From: a bacterium 1XD21-70
GTDB lineage: Bacteria > Bacillota > Clostridia > Lachnospirales > Lachnospiraceae
NCBI GenBank assembly: GCA_003669055.1
Contig: RAYB01000018.1
Coordinates: 1-64,000 of the forward strand
Direction: 5' to 3'
Length of the DNA: 64,000 bases
This document shows, in pieces, positions 31,178 to 40,486 of this stretch; the first letter of the stretch is position 1; each line of letters starts with the position of its first letter. Below the pieces are notes generated by a model, which was not told where the DNA came from, made no database searches, and saw only the letters and a program-made list of their open reading frames with translations. A program made the translations under genes and the position numbers.

Positions 31178-34100
31178 ATGTTTAAGATGTTTCGTAAAAA
31201 CTATCGGCGGGCAGTAGCGTACCTGCTGACGGCAGCCATGGTATTTACCAACCTTAGCTGGAATACAGGCGCCGCATTTGCGGCGGGAGAGAGTGAGGGC
31301 GCCTTGTTTGTGGTGGACGGACAAGCCTTAAAGCAGGCAATTGACAGCACAGCTATGGGCGGGGAGGAGTTCGGTTTTTCTTCTCTGGAGCTTATTGCGG
31401 AGAAAAAGAGTATCCGTAATAAATATAAGGCTGCCTTGGGTGTGGGGAATGTCTATGAACTGGAAGTAGGGGTGGACGGCAAATATGCGCCGGAGGATAC
31501 TTCGATGAGGGTATTCTACAGTGCGGCGGTAAGGAAGGTAATATTCCTTTTTCTAAATGAGAGCGAACGGGTGGTGTCGTTCCGTGTCAATATTGATGGC
31601 TATGAGAGTGCTGAGGTGGAGGTGAGGCCGAACGCTGAACGGATGATGGATGAGGCCGACCGTATTTTTGCCGAGAATTATGAAGCCGGGGACATGATTG
31701 ACGATGAGGTGAAGAAACCGTCGGCAGAGGTTGTGGCTCCTGCAGAGGATGCAGAGGCAATGGAGGGCACTTTGGAGGCTGAGGAGGAAACTGACGGTGA
31801 GGTTCCGTCCACAGGGGAAGAGACTTCTGCAGACGGGGGAGAGAGCCGTGAGGAGAGCACCGGGAGCAGAGAAGAGACTCCGGCAGAGACAGAAACCATA
31901 GAGACGGAAACCATGGAGACAGAAACCATGGAAGCGGAAACCTCGGGGGCGGAAAGCACGGACGGGGAGAAGCAGGAAGAGGAAACCACACAAGAAGCCG
32001 CAGATGTGGAAAGTGAGGCCAAAGCCATGGCAGAAACCGAGGCAGAGGAAGAAGAGGGCGTGGCTTTAAGGGGCAGTGAGGAAGTTGCCGGTATTTCCCG
32101 TCACGTGGCGGCTTTGGTGGCAACAGCTAATGAACTGCCGGAAGAAGGGCTGACGGCTCCGGAGAATATAGAGAGTGAGGAGGCAGGAGACCTGGAAATC
32201 CCGGAGGGGAAGCATGAGAGTGAGGGGATTCCCGAGGGGGATAAAAGCGAGGAGGCGGATGTGACGGAAGCTACCGTCCCGGTTGAGGCAGCTGCGCCGA
32301 CGGAAACGGCGGAGCCGGATTTTGGTGCCGGGGAGGCAGAGGGGACAACAGAGCCGGTGGAAACCGAGGAAGAGGCTGAAGCGACAAAAGAGAGTGATGG
32401 CAGCAGCGCGGCAGAGGAAGAGGAAAGCGAGAGCAGCAGCGCGGCAGAGGAAGAGGAGAGCGAGAGCAGCAGCGCGGCAGAGGAAGAGGAGAGCGGGAGC
32501 AGCGCGGCAGGGGAAGAGGGAAGCGAGAGCAGCAGCGCGGCAGAGGAAAGTGGAACGACAGAGGATGGCAGCCCGGAGGAAACGGTTCCGAGTGAAGAAG
32601 AGGCCGGCCAGCTGCTGGAAGGGGAAGACCTCGAGATCCTTGGCGTATTAGAGGGGAAGGATCTGCCTACCGTGACCGTCCTGGAGCATGTGAATGCGAG
32701 GGCGATCCAGGTAGATGCAGACGATATCTTTGAGATTGTTGCGAATGCGGATGAAGAGCGGTTTGCAGAATATGATTTTGTGCTTCCGTTATTCATGCCG
32801 GATCCGGAAGATGAAGAGAGCGGAGAGTTTGTCCCGTTTGCTTTGCCTCTTGGCGCACAGATGCTGGAACTGAAAGGTGTGGCGCCGGAGACGGAAGGAA
32901 CCTGGTCGTCTAGCGACCCGGAGATTTTGAGCATCGATGAGACCGGGTTTGTAGAGACACATACCCAAGGTGAGACGGAGGTTAGCTTTACTTATGGGGC
33001 GTTTGCAGATGAGGCGGACAGTGCAGATGCAGAGGGAGCCGAAGGAGAGGACGGCTCGGAGGTTACGCTGGTTTGGAAGGTGCTGGTGTATGATGAGCAG
33101 TATGATGTGATGGCAGAAAATTATGGTTCAGGTGCTTTTATGATAGGATTCCCTCGTGGCAATTGGGGGCTGAAGGGTAAATTTAGTCCAGAGAATGGTT
33201 TGAGCCTAAAAAATGGATGGGAGAGCAGCGGTACTAAAAATAATACATTTAGCGTTCATATAGTAGGTACAAACAGTTCTGAAGGAATGAATGGCAAGGT
33301 TGCTTATTGTATAGAACCTGGTATAGATTTGGGGGCATTTGAATTAGAAGGGACGACTTCCCTTGGAGTGAGGGATGAGGACTGGTGGGAAAATTTAGAC
33401 CGATATCATGATGAAAAATTGAATCTTTCAGGTGAACAGATTAAAATATTAATTGGAAGAGTTATAAGTGCCGGATATCATGGAAAGGTTAGTTCACAAT
33501 GGAAAACTGACAAGATATCAGATGTACAGAAAATAATTGCGACACAATTGCTGGTTTGGGAAGTGGTGGTTGGCGAAAGGGATGCAAGTTTTAAGAAGAT
33601 CCCGGCAGGAGATGGAAATTGTGGAGTAAAAGAAATTATAGGTCGAGACCATACATGGAAATCGGAAATCAATAATTATTACAACCAAATCGCAGCTGCT
33701 GTAGAAGAAACATGTAAAACGCCAAGTTTAAAAGGAAATACAACTCTTTTATGGAATAAACAAAACAGACGTTTTGAAACAACATTAACAGACAGTGAAA
33801 AGGTTATCGGACAATATACATTTGAAAAAAATAATCGGGTTAATGTTGATGTTAATACCAACAACACAATTACAGTTTGGTCAAATGAGCCGTTGGATGG
33901 AACTGTGGAATTAAAGGCAGCGAGAGGGGTAGAACGGCAGGGGATTGTTGTATGGACGGATAATCAACGGGGCGGGAAACAGGATATTGCAACTTATAGT
34001 GGGACAACTACAGATTCTGTCGGTTTTTCGGTCAAAGTTAGAACATCAGGAACAGCAAAGATTGACCTTGATATCAAAAAAATCAATGGAGAGACAAAAG

Positions 34101-36808
34101 AGGCTCTGAGTGGGGCAAAATTCTCTTTGAAAGGGCCGTCGAAGGAAGGCGAATATATAACCGGTTCAGATGGAAAGATTTCTTTTACTGACCTCATTCC
34201 GGGAGAATATATTTTAACTGAGACAGAGGCACCAAGCGGATATAAACTTCCGGATACACCTACAATTAAGTTTGAAGTAAGCAATGAGGGGGGTGTGTCC
34301 ATAAAGTCAGGATCAGCCACGGTCTCCAATGACAAAAAAACCATGACAATCAGCAACAAATTTGAAATTGAGATTACGGTTGTTAAAGTTGATAAAGAGA
34401 CAGGCAAAAAAAGAACTGATCTGGCTGGGGCAATATTTGAATTGGCAGAAGGGACAGAAGGTTATTCGGGGGATTATGAGATAAAAGAAGATGGGGCTGT
34501 TAAAATTCCAATTCATAGAAAGGGACATTATACTTTAAGGGAGAAATTTGCTCCAAAGGGGTATCTGAAATTAGACAAGACATTTGGATTTGAGGTATGT
34601 GCAGATGGAAGTGTGAAGTGGGATGATGCTGCTGTTGCAGGTGGCTTTGTCCATGAAATTGATTCTAAGGCAATAACCATTCCCAATAACCGATCTGTCA
34701 GCTTGAGGGTTATAAAAACAGTAAATGAGAAAGATGCTGAAAAGAGTAATGAGCTCGCAGATGAAAAGTTTTCAATTAAAGTGCAGTTAGGGGAAGATGC
34801 GGCAGACAGGGGAGTTTATACGGCACAAAAAGGTGCTGTCAGCAAAGAGTATGAAGGTGATGGCATATATCGATTTGAAATGTACCGTTCAATAGTCGGT
34901 GAAGATGGAAAAACTATTGATGGCCATGATAATACCGTTACTATTACCGGAATCCCCACAGGAACAAAATACACAATTACGGAGGAACTGAGCGATATTC
35001 AGCAGGAAGGTGGAAATAAGTTAGATGAAATTGTGACTGATGACCCGACAGCAGCTGAGGGTAATGGGTTTATTGACGGAATATTGACAGATAAAGTAGT
35101 GGCAAAAGATCCAGTAATAAACCGAATAGAAACCGTCACCATCAAAAACGATTATTTCCATTCAAAAACCAGGGATATCAAAGCCACAAAGCTATGGAAG
35201 GACGAGGCCGGTGAAGAATTAGAGGAAAACTTGCGTCCGGCAGCAATCAAGGTACAGCTGATGTATGCAAAGGCCGAGAAGGATAGCGGAGGCAGCCTCC
35301 GGTATGGCGAGCCGAAAGTGTATGACCTCAGCTATGTTGAGGACGGTACAGTAAAAAATGATTATACGGCAGAGGCCACATTGGCAGCATCGGATAACCC
35401 GGAAGAAGACTGGACGGTAACCTTCAAAAACCTCCCCATTTACGACTGGGACGGCAATGAGTACCAGTACAGTATCGTGGAGACAGAGATTATCCCTAAT
35501 GAAAAATGGGAGGAACTCGGATGGAGCGCGGAGGGAACCCCGGCACCGGCCCAAATCGAAAACACCAATATTTTCAGGGTCTTTGGCGTGGATAAGGTAA
35601 TGAAACAAAACGCTGAGACGAATGAGTGGGAGGAGACAGGCAGCTACGAGGTTCGCGGCGTCTTTGCGGCAGCATCAGATGGGAGGACGCTCCCGGCAGA
35701 CGAGGAGGGCGAAAAGCTGGAAGAGCCCGCTTTGTACCCCATCACAAATACCTGGATCCCCGCAGAAAAACTCGGTACAGGATTTACCATCAAGAAGATC
35801 GATTCCGAGACAGGCAAACCGTTGGAGAATGCAGTATTTGCCATGAAGTCTGATCAGGATCCGGAAGCTGTTTTTGAAGTGACGACGAATGGAGAAGGCT
35901 TTGCTACCTTCCCAGAACTTCCGGTCGGACGCTATGTTTTATGGGAGAAGGCGGCTCCGGAAGGATATCTTCCGATTCCGGAAGAGATGAAACTGATTGT
36001 TAATATCAGAAAGGATCTGGTAGATGTCTTTTCTGAGGACGACGGGCAGAAGGCCTGGAAGAACCGCTATCAGTGGTCGAACGAAGTTATCCATGCTGCC
36101 GATGTGATGAAGGATCTGACAAATGGCTTAAATGATTTGGATTTGGGCGGCATCCTTACCGTGGCCAATGACCCGGTCAAAGGGCGGCTTAGCCTTTCTA
36201 AACATATCCGTTTGAATGGGAGCATAGAGAAATGGCTGAATGAATTTTCCTTTGGTATCTATGACAGTGACGGCAATCTGGTTGATACGATTGTCGTGAA
36301 GGCAAATGATGAAGTTAAGACCTCCAAGGAGTTAAGGTATGGCAAATATACCGTCGCTGAGATCGGGGATGGGAACGTCATAGGCGGCTATACGTGGCTG
36401 GGGGCAGTGTTTGAACTTAAGGACGGGGACAGCAAGGTGGAAGTTAACCTGGACACCGCCAGGTTCCAGTTCGAGATTAAGGAAGACGGTGAGATCGTCC
36501 GTGTGGAGGCTGCCAATGATTATGTCCGTCAGCCTGGCGGCGGCGGTGGCGGAGGCGGAGGCGGCGGCAGCAGCCGTCGTTCCGGCGGAGGAGGTGGTAC
36601 TACCGTGATCACTGACCCGGCGGTGCCGCTGGCAAACCTTCCGGAGGAACTGGTTACTTTGCCGGAGGAGGATGTGCCATTGGCAGGGCTTCTTCCGCGG
36701 ACCGGAGACGCACGCAATCGTACAATGTGGCTGTTGTTATTTGGCGGAGCCGGGATCGGTATGCTGCTGGCAGCCGTAGGGCTGAGGAAAAAGAAGGAGG
36801 AAGAGTAA
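31178..36808 (+). CDS. LPRTG-anchored giant surface adhesin with thioester and Cna-B-type domains
   Basis: 1,876 residues. A signal peptide (to about 35) is followed by an unknown about 110-residue domain and a long Glu/Thr/Ser-rich stalk (about 160-490) with ETETME and SSAAEEEESE repeats. A BIG2-like Ig domain contains WSSSDPEILSIDETG. The thioester domain has Cys711 in AYCIEPG and Gln790 in ATQLLVWE, the pair that forms the covalent host-binding bond in TQXA adhesins. Five or six SpaA/Cna-B-like domains follow, then a poly-Gly stretch, sorting signal LPRTG (from Leu1839), a membrane helix and a KKKEEE tail. Sortase should link it to the wall; no sortase gene lies in the window. Codons in about 33.1-35.2 kb are AT-rich, unlike the two ends. 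Confidence 0.92.
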   Translation: MFKMFRKNYRRAVAYLLTAAMVFTNLSWNTGAAFAAGESEGALFVVDGQALKQAIDSTAMGGEEFGFSSLELIAEKKSIRNKYKAALGVGNVYELEVGVDGKYAPEDTSMRVFYSAAVRKVIFLFLNESERVVSFRVNIDGYESAEVEVRPNAERMMDEADRIFAENYEAGDMIDDEVKKPSAEVVAPAEDAEAMEGTLEAEEETDGEVPSTGEETSADGGESREESTGSREETPAETETIETETMETETMEAETSGAESTDGEKQEEETTQEAADVESEAKAMAETEAEEEEGVALRGSEEVAGISRHVAALVATANELPEEGLTAPENIESEEAGDLEIPEGKHESEGIPEGDKSEEADVTEATVPVEAAAPTETAEPDFGAGEAEGTTEPVETEEEAEATKESDGSSAAEEEESESSSAAEEEESESSSAAEEEESGSSAAGEEGSESSSAAEESGTTEDGSPEETVPSEEEAGQLLEGEDLEILGVLEGKDLPTVTVLEHVNARAIQVDADDIFEIVANADEERFAEYDFVLPLFMPDPEDEESGEFVPFALPLGAQMLELKGVAPETEGTWSSSDPEILSIDETGFVETHTQGETEVSFTYGAFADEADSADAEGAEGEDGSEVTLVWKVLVYDEQYDVMAENYGSGAFMIGFPRGNWGLKGKFSPENGLSLKNGWESSGTKNNTFSVHIVGTNSSEGMNGKVAYCIEPGIDLGAFELEGTTSLGVRDEDWWENLDRYHDEKLNLSGEQIKILIGRVISAGYHGKVSSQWKTDKISDVQKIIATQLLVWEVVVGERDASFKKIPAGDGNCGVKEIIGRDHTWKSEINNYYNQIAAAVEETCKTPSLKGNTTLLWNKQNRRFETTLTDSEKVIGQYTFEKNNRVNVDVNTNNTITVWSNEPLDGTVELKAARGVERQGIVVWTDNQRGGKQDIATYSGTTTDSVGFSVKVRTSGTAKIDLDIKKINGETKEALSGAKFSLKGPSKEGEYITGSDGKISFTDLIPGEYILTETEAPSGYKLPDTPTIKFEVSNEGGVSIKSGSATVSNDKKTMTISNKFEIEITVVKVDKETGKKRTDLAGAIFELAEGTEGYSGDYEIKEDGAVKIPIHRKGHYTLREKFAPKGYLKLDKTFGFEVCADGSVKWDDAAVAGGFVHEIDSKAITIPNNRSVSLRVIKTVNEKDAEKSNELADEKFSIKVQLGEDAADRGVYTAQKGAVSKEYEGDGIYRFEMYRSIVGEDGKTIDGHDNTVTITGIPTGTKYTITEELSDIQQEGGNKLDEIVTDDPTAAEGNGFIDGILTDKVVAKDPVINRIETVTIKNDYFHSKTRDIKATKLWKDEAGEELEENLRPAAIKVQLMYAKAEKDSGGSLRYGEPKVYDLSYVEDGTVKNDYTAEATLAASDNPEEDWTVTFKNLPIYDWDGNEYQYSIVETEIIPNEKWEELGWSAEGTPAPAQIENTNIFRVFGVDKVMKQNAETNEWEETGSYEVRGVFAAASDGRTLPADEEGEKLEEPALYPITNTWIPAEKLGTGFTIKKIDSETGKPLENAVFAMKSDQDPEAVFEVTTNGEGFATFPELPVGRYVLWEKAAPEGYLPIPEEMKLIVNIRKDLVDVFSEDDGQKAWKNRYQWSNEVIHAADVMKDLTNGLNDLDLGGILTVANDPVKGRLSLSKHIRLNGSIEKWLNEFSFGIYDSDGNLVDTIVVKANDEVKTSKELRYGKYTVAEIGDGNVIGGYTWLGAVFELKDGDSKVEVNLDTARFQFEIKEDGEIVRVEAANDYVRQPGGGGGGGGGGGSSRRSGGGGGTTVITDPAVPLANLPEELVTLPEEDVPLAGLLPRTGDARNRTMWLLLFGGAGIGMLLAAVGLRKKKEEE

Positions 36809-36970
36809 AAAAGAAAGAAAAAGCCATTGCTGAATTAAGAATTTCTTCATAATCTATTTAAACATTTTACAAGCATTCTGGAAAATATTGTGATATACTA
36901 AACGCATACAAAGAAAGACATAGTGAAATCCTCAATCCTTTTTGAATCCTGGATTTATAGGAAAAGAATA

Positions 36971-37011
36971 CAGCCTCTGTGCTGCCCATCACGGCACAGA
37001 GGCTGCTTTTC
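36971..37011 (+). terminator. Terminator after the adhesin gene
   Basis: Perfect 12-bp arms CAGCCTCTGTGC (36971-36982) and complement (36994-37005) followed by CTTTTC. It lies between the adhesin and the convergent thioesterase. Confidence 0.85.
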
Positions 37012-37082
37012 TTATAAAGAGATTCTTTTTGTCAGCATACTAGGCCAACGTGCCAATGGAAATTGGCCATAGAGCCGGTTTT

Positions 37083-37508
37083 TTAGGTGAGCGGCAGAGG
37101 GGCAACCAGGAACATGGTGACCGTGGCGGAGACAATCTGCCGGCCGTCCTCAGTGGTGGCGCCAACCTGGATGACAACCGTGCGGCGCCCTTTGTGGATG
37201 GCATTGCCCTCAACATACACGGTGCCGGTCTGGAAGGCGCGGAGGAAGTTTATGCTGGCCTGCTGGGTCACATTGGCGAATTCATAGGCATAGGCAGCCA
37301 TTCCCGACACCATATCACACAAGGAGAAGAGGAAGCCGCCATGCAGGTTGCCGTACAGATTCAATGCATCCTCTGTGATTTCAATTTTAATGCGGGCATG
37401 CCCTGGTGCGATTTCCAGCAGTTCTGCGCTGCCCAGGCCGCCCAAGGGTTTAATATGTTTTAGGATTCCTTCCATTATTTCTGGTTTTATTTCCTGACTT
37501 GTACTCAT
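37083..37508 (-). CDS. PaaI-type hotdog-fold acyl-CoA thioesterase
   Basis: 141 residues. The NLHGGFLFSLCDMVSGMAAYAY segment carries the HGG turn and acidic residue of PaaI-family thioesterases. The expected reaction is hydrolysis of acyl-CoA to the free acid and CoA. It is transcribed divergently from the acyl-CoA dehydrogenase operon and may release CoA from dead-end intermediates of that pathway. GGGAGG precedes the start on the minus strand. Confidence 0.85.
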   Translation of the reverse strand: MSTSQEIKPEIMEGILKHIKPLGGLGSAELLEIAPGHARIKIEITEDALNLYGNLHGGFLFSLCDMVSGMAAYAYEFANVTQQASINFLRAFQTGTVYVEGNAIHKGRRTVVIQVGATTEDGRQIVSATVTMFLVAPLPLT

Positions 37509-37530
37509 AAAAATACCTCCCTGTGCAAAA

Positions 37531-37558
37531 TTGACATATAATCGATAAAAACTACAAT
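37531..37558 (+). promoter_or_regulatory. Candidate promoter of the acyl-CoA operon
   Basis: TTGACA (37531-37536) and TACAAT (37553-37558), 16-bp spacer. Two AACGTT palindromes (37694-37699 and 37708-37713) lie just before the first gene and could be operator half-sites. Confidence 0.5.
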
Positions 37559-37735
37559 ACTATAGCATGATTTGATGGGATTCTCAATGAAAAATCATGA
37601 TACATCCGTAAAAACTATCAATTATAGATAAAAGGATTGGAAGGAACGATTGGATGTTTGCACTTATTAACGATATAATAACCAATATAAAGAAACGTTA
37701 AAAATAAAACGTTATAAAAAAGGAGGAACACACAC

Positions 37736-38920
37736 ATGAGCAAGTTGACAAAGGAGCAATTCCAGGCTTATCTCAAGCAGATCCGCGAATTGGCAGAAGG
37801 GCCGCTGGAGGAGATTCAGAAGGAAGTTGAGGTTACCAACAAGTTCCCGCAGGAATTCTACGACCTGGCGATCAAGAATGATCTGTATCGCTGCTCTCTT
37901 CCGGAAGAGTACGGCGGCTGGGGATTAAACGAGCTGGAAATCCTGCAGGTACAGGAAGAGTTCTCCAGAGGGCCGGGCGGAATGCGTATGCATCTCCACT
38001 ATGCAATGGATCTGAACTGGAGAATCCTGGATGACTACGGCAGCAAGGAACTGAAGGATGAGTATATGAGCAAGTTCCAGGATAAGTCCGTATTTACCTG
38101 CTTTGCTTTGACCGAGGCTACCGGCGGAACCGGTGCTGACTTACATACCACCGCAGTGAAGGAAGGCGACTATTATGTGCTGAACGGCGAGAAGACCCTG
38201 ATCTCCCATACCGACTGCTGTGAGTTCGCTTATGTGATAGCAGTGACCAATCCGGAGTCCCACAAGGATGACAGGCTGTCTGCATTCTTCGTGCCCCTGG
38301 ATGCTCCGGGATTTGAAGTGATCAACATGCCGCATATGATGGGCTGCCGCGGCGCCGGACATGGTGACCTGAAATTCACCAACTGCAAGATTGACAAGAA
38401 GTATTTGCTGGGAAGAGAAGGCCAGGGTCTTGAGATTGCCATGCACTCCCTGTCTGTATCCCGTGCTCATATCGCAGCCAGCAACCTGGGAATGGCTCAG
38501 AGAATGTTGGAGCTGTCCCTGCAGTATGCTGCTGACCGTGTAACCTTCGGCAAGCCGATCGGAACCCGCCAGGCAATCCGCTGCAAGATCGCTGATATGT
38601 CCATGATGGTACACGCTCTGCGCTGCATGGTTTACGATTTCGCAAAATCTTATGAAGAAGAGCCGACTGGTGAGTACATTGAGGAGAAGGCAGCTATGTG
38701 TAAGCTATACAGCATTGACACCACCAGAAAAGTCAGCGACGAGATGCTGGAGATTTTCGGCGGCGTAGGCTATTTTGAAGACTGCAAATATGGCCCCGTA
38801 GAGCGTCTGTACCGCGACTGCCGCGCAATGTGGCTGGAAGAAGGCGCACCGACTGTCCAGAGAATCACCATCTCCAGAAACACCATCAAACACGGCGCAA
38901 AGATGGAATATGTACTGTAA
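37736..38920 (+). CDS. Acyl-CoA dehydrogenase family protein 1
   Basis: 394 residues, full-length flavoprotein. CFALTEATGGTGADLHTTAV is the FAD/substrate signature, HSLSVSRAHIAASNLGMAQRMLE the middle helix, and WLEEGAPTVQRITISRN holds the position of the catalytic glutamate. It uses FAD and electron-transfer flavoprotein to oxidise or, in anaerobes, reduce the alpha,beta bond of an acyl-CoA. It is only distantly like the second dehydrogenase of the operon, so the two likely act on different intermediates. AAAGGAGG precedes the ATG. Confidence 0.9.
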   Translation: MSKLTKEQFQAYLKQIRELAEGPLEEIQKEVEVTNKFPQEFYDLAIKNDLYRCSLPEEYGGWGLNELEILQVQEEFSRGPGGMRMHLHYAMDLNWRILDDYGSKELKDEYMSKFQDKSVFTCFALTEATGGTGADLHTTAVKEGDYYVLNGEKTLISHTDCCEFAYVIAVTNPESHKDDRLSAFFVPLDAPGFEVINMPHMMGCRGAGHGDLKFTNCKIDKKYLLGREGQGLEIAMHSLSVSRAHIAASNLGMAQRMLELSLQYAADRVTFGKPIGTRQAIRCKIADMSMMVHALRCMVYDFAKSYEEEPTGEYIEEKAAMCKLYSIDTTRKVSDEMLEIFGGVGYFEDCKYGPVERLYRDCRAMWLEEGAPTVQRITISRNTIKHGAKMEYVL

Positions 38921-39005
38921 TTGAGCAGTGCAGAGCGGAATCGAGGCGTGGCACTGCAAAGCCGCCCTCATAAGCCAACCACATAATTCTTTGTGAGAAA
39001 ACAAG

Positions 39006-39040
39006 GTCATCAGGTTCGGGCCGGATCTGGTGACTTTTTT
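39006..39040 (+). terminator. Internal terminator/attenuator after dehydrogenase 1
   Basis: GTCATCAG (39006-39013) pairs with CTGGTGAC (39027-39034) with one G-U pair, followed by T6. It would let the first gene be made in excess of the rest. Confidence 0.75.
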
Positions 39041-39077
39041 GACTTAAAATTAACAAATTGAATGGAGGAAATTGACC

Positions 39078-40304
39078 GTGAAACCATTACAGGGAGTAAA
39101 AGTAGTAGACCTGACCACCTATCTGGCCGCCCCGACCACTGGCCGTGTTCTTGGAGAATGGGGTGCTGACGTTGTAAAGATTGAGTCCGCTAAAGGCGAT
39201 CCGGCGAGAACCCAGGGAGCTGTATTCAACATGCCGTTCACTGACGATGAGAACCTGGCATTTGATGTGGCCAACATGAACAAAAAGTTCATTACCCTGA
39301 ACCTAAAAGACCCCAAAGGCCTAGAGATTGCCTACAAACTGCTGGCAGAGGCTGATGTATTCCTGACCAACACCAGAACCAAATCCCTGACCAAGTTAGG
39401 CTTAGACTATGACACCCTGAAAGAAAAATTCCCCAGGCTGATCTTCGCCCAGGTGCTTGGCTACGGCGAGAAAGGGCCGGAGAAGGATACCGCAGGCTTT
39501 GACGTAACCTGCTACATGGCAAGAGGCGGTGTGTTCGGAACCACCGTAAACCGCGGTGACGCACCCATGATTCCTACCAACGGCTTTGGAGATTTCCAGG
39601 TATCCTTAGCACTGGCTTCCGGCATCTGTGCTTCTTTGTATGCCAGAGAGAAGAGCGGCCAGGGTGACAAGATCACCATCAGCCTGCATCATTCCGCCGT
39701 ATATGCACTGAGCACCGGCCTGATCTCTGCCCAGTACGGCAACCAGTATCCGAAGAACAGAAAAGAAGTCCCCAATCCGTTCAACAACGTGTTCCGCACC
39801 AAGGACGGCAAGTGGCTGGTACTGTGCTGCCCGGAATATGACCGTGATTACGAAAAGATCATGACCCTGCTTGGCAGAGAAGACATGATCGGCAATGAGA
39901 AATACATCCACTGTGCAGAGGTCAACAACAACCATCTGAATTCGGAAGTAACCGACATATTGGATGAAGCCATGGCAAACTTCACCAGGGATGAACTGAT
40001 GGCAAAATTCAAAGCCAATGACCTGGCCTGTGAGGCAGCTTATGAGCCCCTTGACATCTACAAGGACGAACAGGCACATGCCAACAATGTCCTGGCCAGG
40101 ATTCCCTACCCCTCCGGTGAGAAATTCATGCCCACCAACCCGGTAAACTTTGCTTCCATGGGCAATCCGGAATATGTAATCGGTGGTTCCCAGGGCGCCC
40201 ATACGGTAGAACTGATGAAGCATCTGGGCTACTCGGACGCAGAGATCGAGGAGGCGCTGTCTACGGGTGCTGCCACCGGTGAGACCAAGCTGAGAAAGCT
40301 GTAA
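39078..40304 (+). CDS. Family III CoA-transferase (CaiB/BaiF type)
   Basis: 408 residues from GTG 39078, which sits 9 bp after GGAGG; an in-frame TTG at 39072 is too close. MKPLQGVKVVDLTTYLAAPTTGRVLGEWGADVVKIE is the family's N-terminal signature, and the Asp in TAGFDVTCYMARGG is the expected catalytic residue that forms the aspartyl-CoA intermediate. Relatives move CoA between carboxylates in carnitine, cinnamate/phenyllactate and 2-hydroxyisocaproate fermentation. Here it probably activates the incoming acid at the expense of the product thioester, saving ATP. Confidence 0.92.
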   Translation: MKPLQGVKVVDLTTYLAAPTTGRVLGEWGADVVKIESAKGDPARTQGAVFNMPFTDDENLAFDVANMNKKFITLNLKDPKGLEIAYKLLAEADVFLTNTRTKSLTKLGLDYDTLKEKFPRLIFAQVLGYGEKGPEKDTAGFDVTCYMARGGVFGTTVNRGDAPMIPTNGFGDFQVSLALASGICASLYAREKSGQGDKITISLHHSAVYALSTGLISAQYGNQYPKNRKEVPNPFNNVFRTKDGKWLVLCCPEYDRDYEKIMTLLGREDMIGNEKYIHCAEVNNNHLNSEVTDILDEAMANFTRDELMAKFKANDLACEAAYEPLDIYKDEQAHANNVLARIPYPSGEKFMPTNPVNFASMGNPEYVIGGSQGAHTVELMKHLGYSDAEIEEALSTGAATGETKLRKL

Positions 40305-40486
40305 CCTATTACTTATAACAGTTCCCGTTTGCGGACTGTTGCCATTATACAGAAAACAGCAGCAATTCTGGCAAATTCCCTTCATTAATATTGAGAAATA
40401 CCATTTCAGAAATGCTTGTAATACCCCGTAAAACAGCCAGATTGCTGCTGTCCTCCAATGAAAATTTTAAGGAAAGGTGAAACGAT

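Noticed and set aside
32101-32934. 277-residue minus-strand open frame in the adhesin stalk
   Set aside because: Low-complexity Ser/Leu translation caused by the Glu/Ser-coding repeats of the real gene on the other strand.
34088-36530. Possible frameshift or gene fusion in the adhesin because composition changes
   Set aside because: One uninterrupted frame runs from signal peptide to LPRTG anchor, and domains follow each other normally; a mosaic allele explains the composition better.
40318-40340. Terminator after the CoA-transferase gene
   Set aside because: AACAGT/ACTGTT arms are short and no T run follows.
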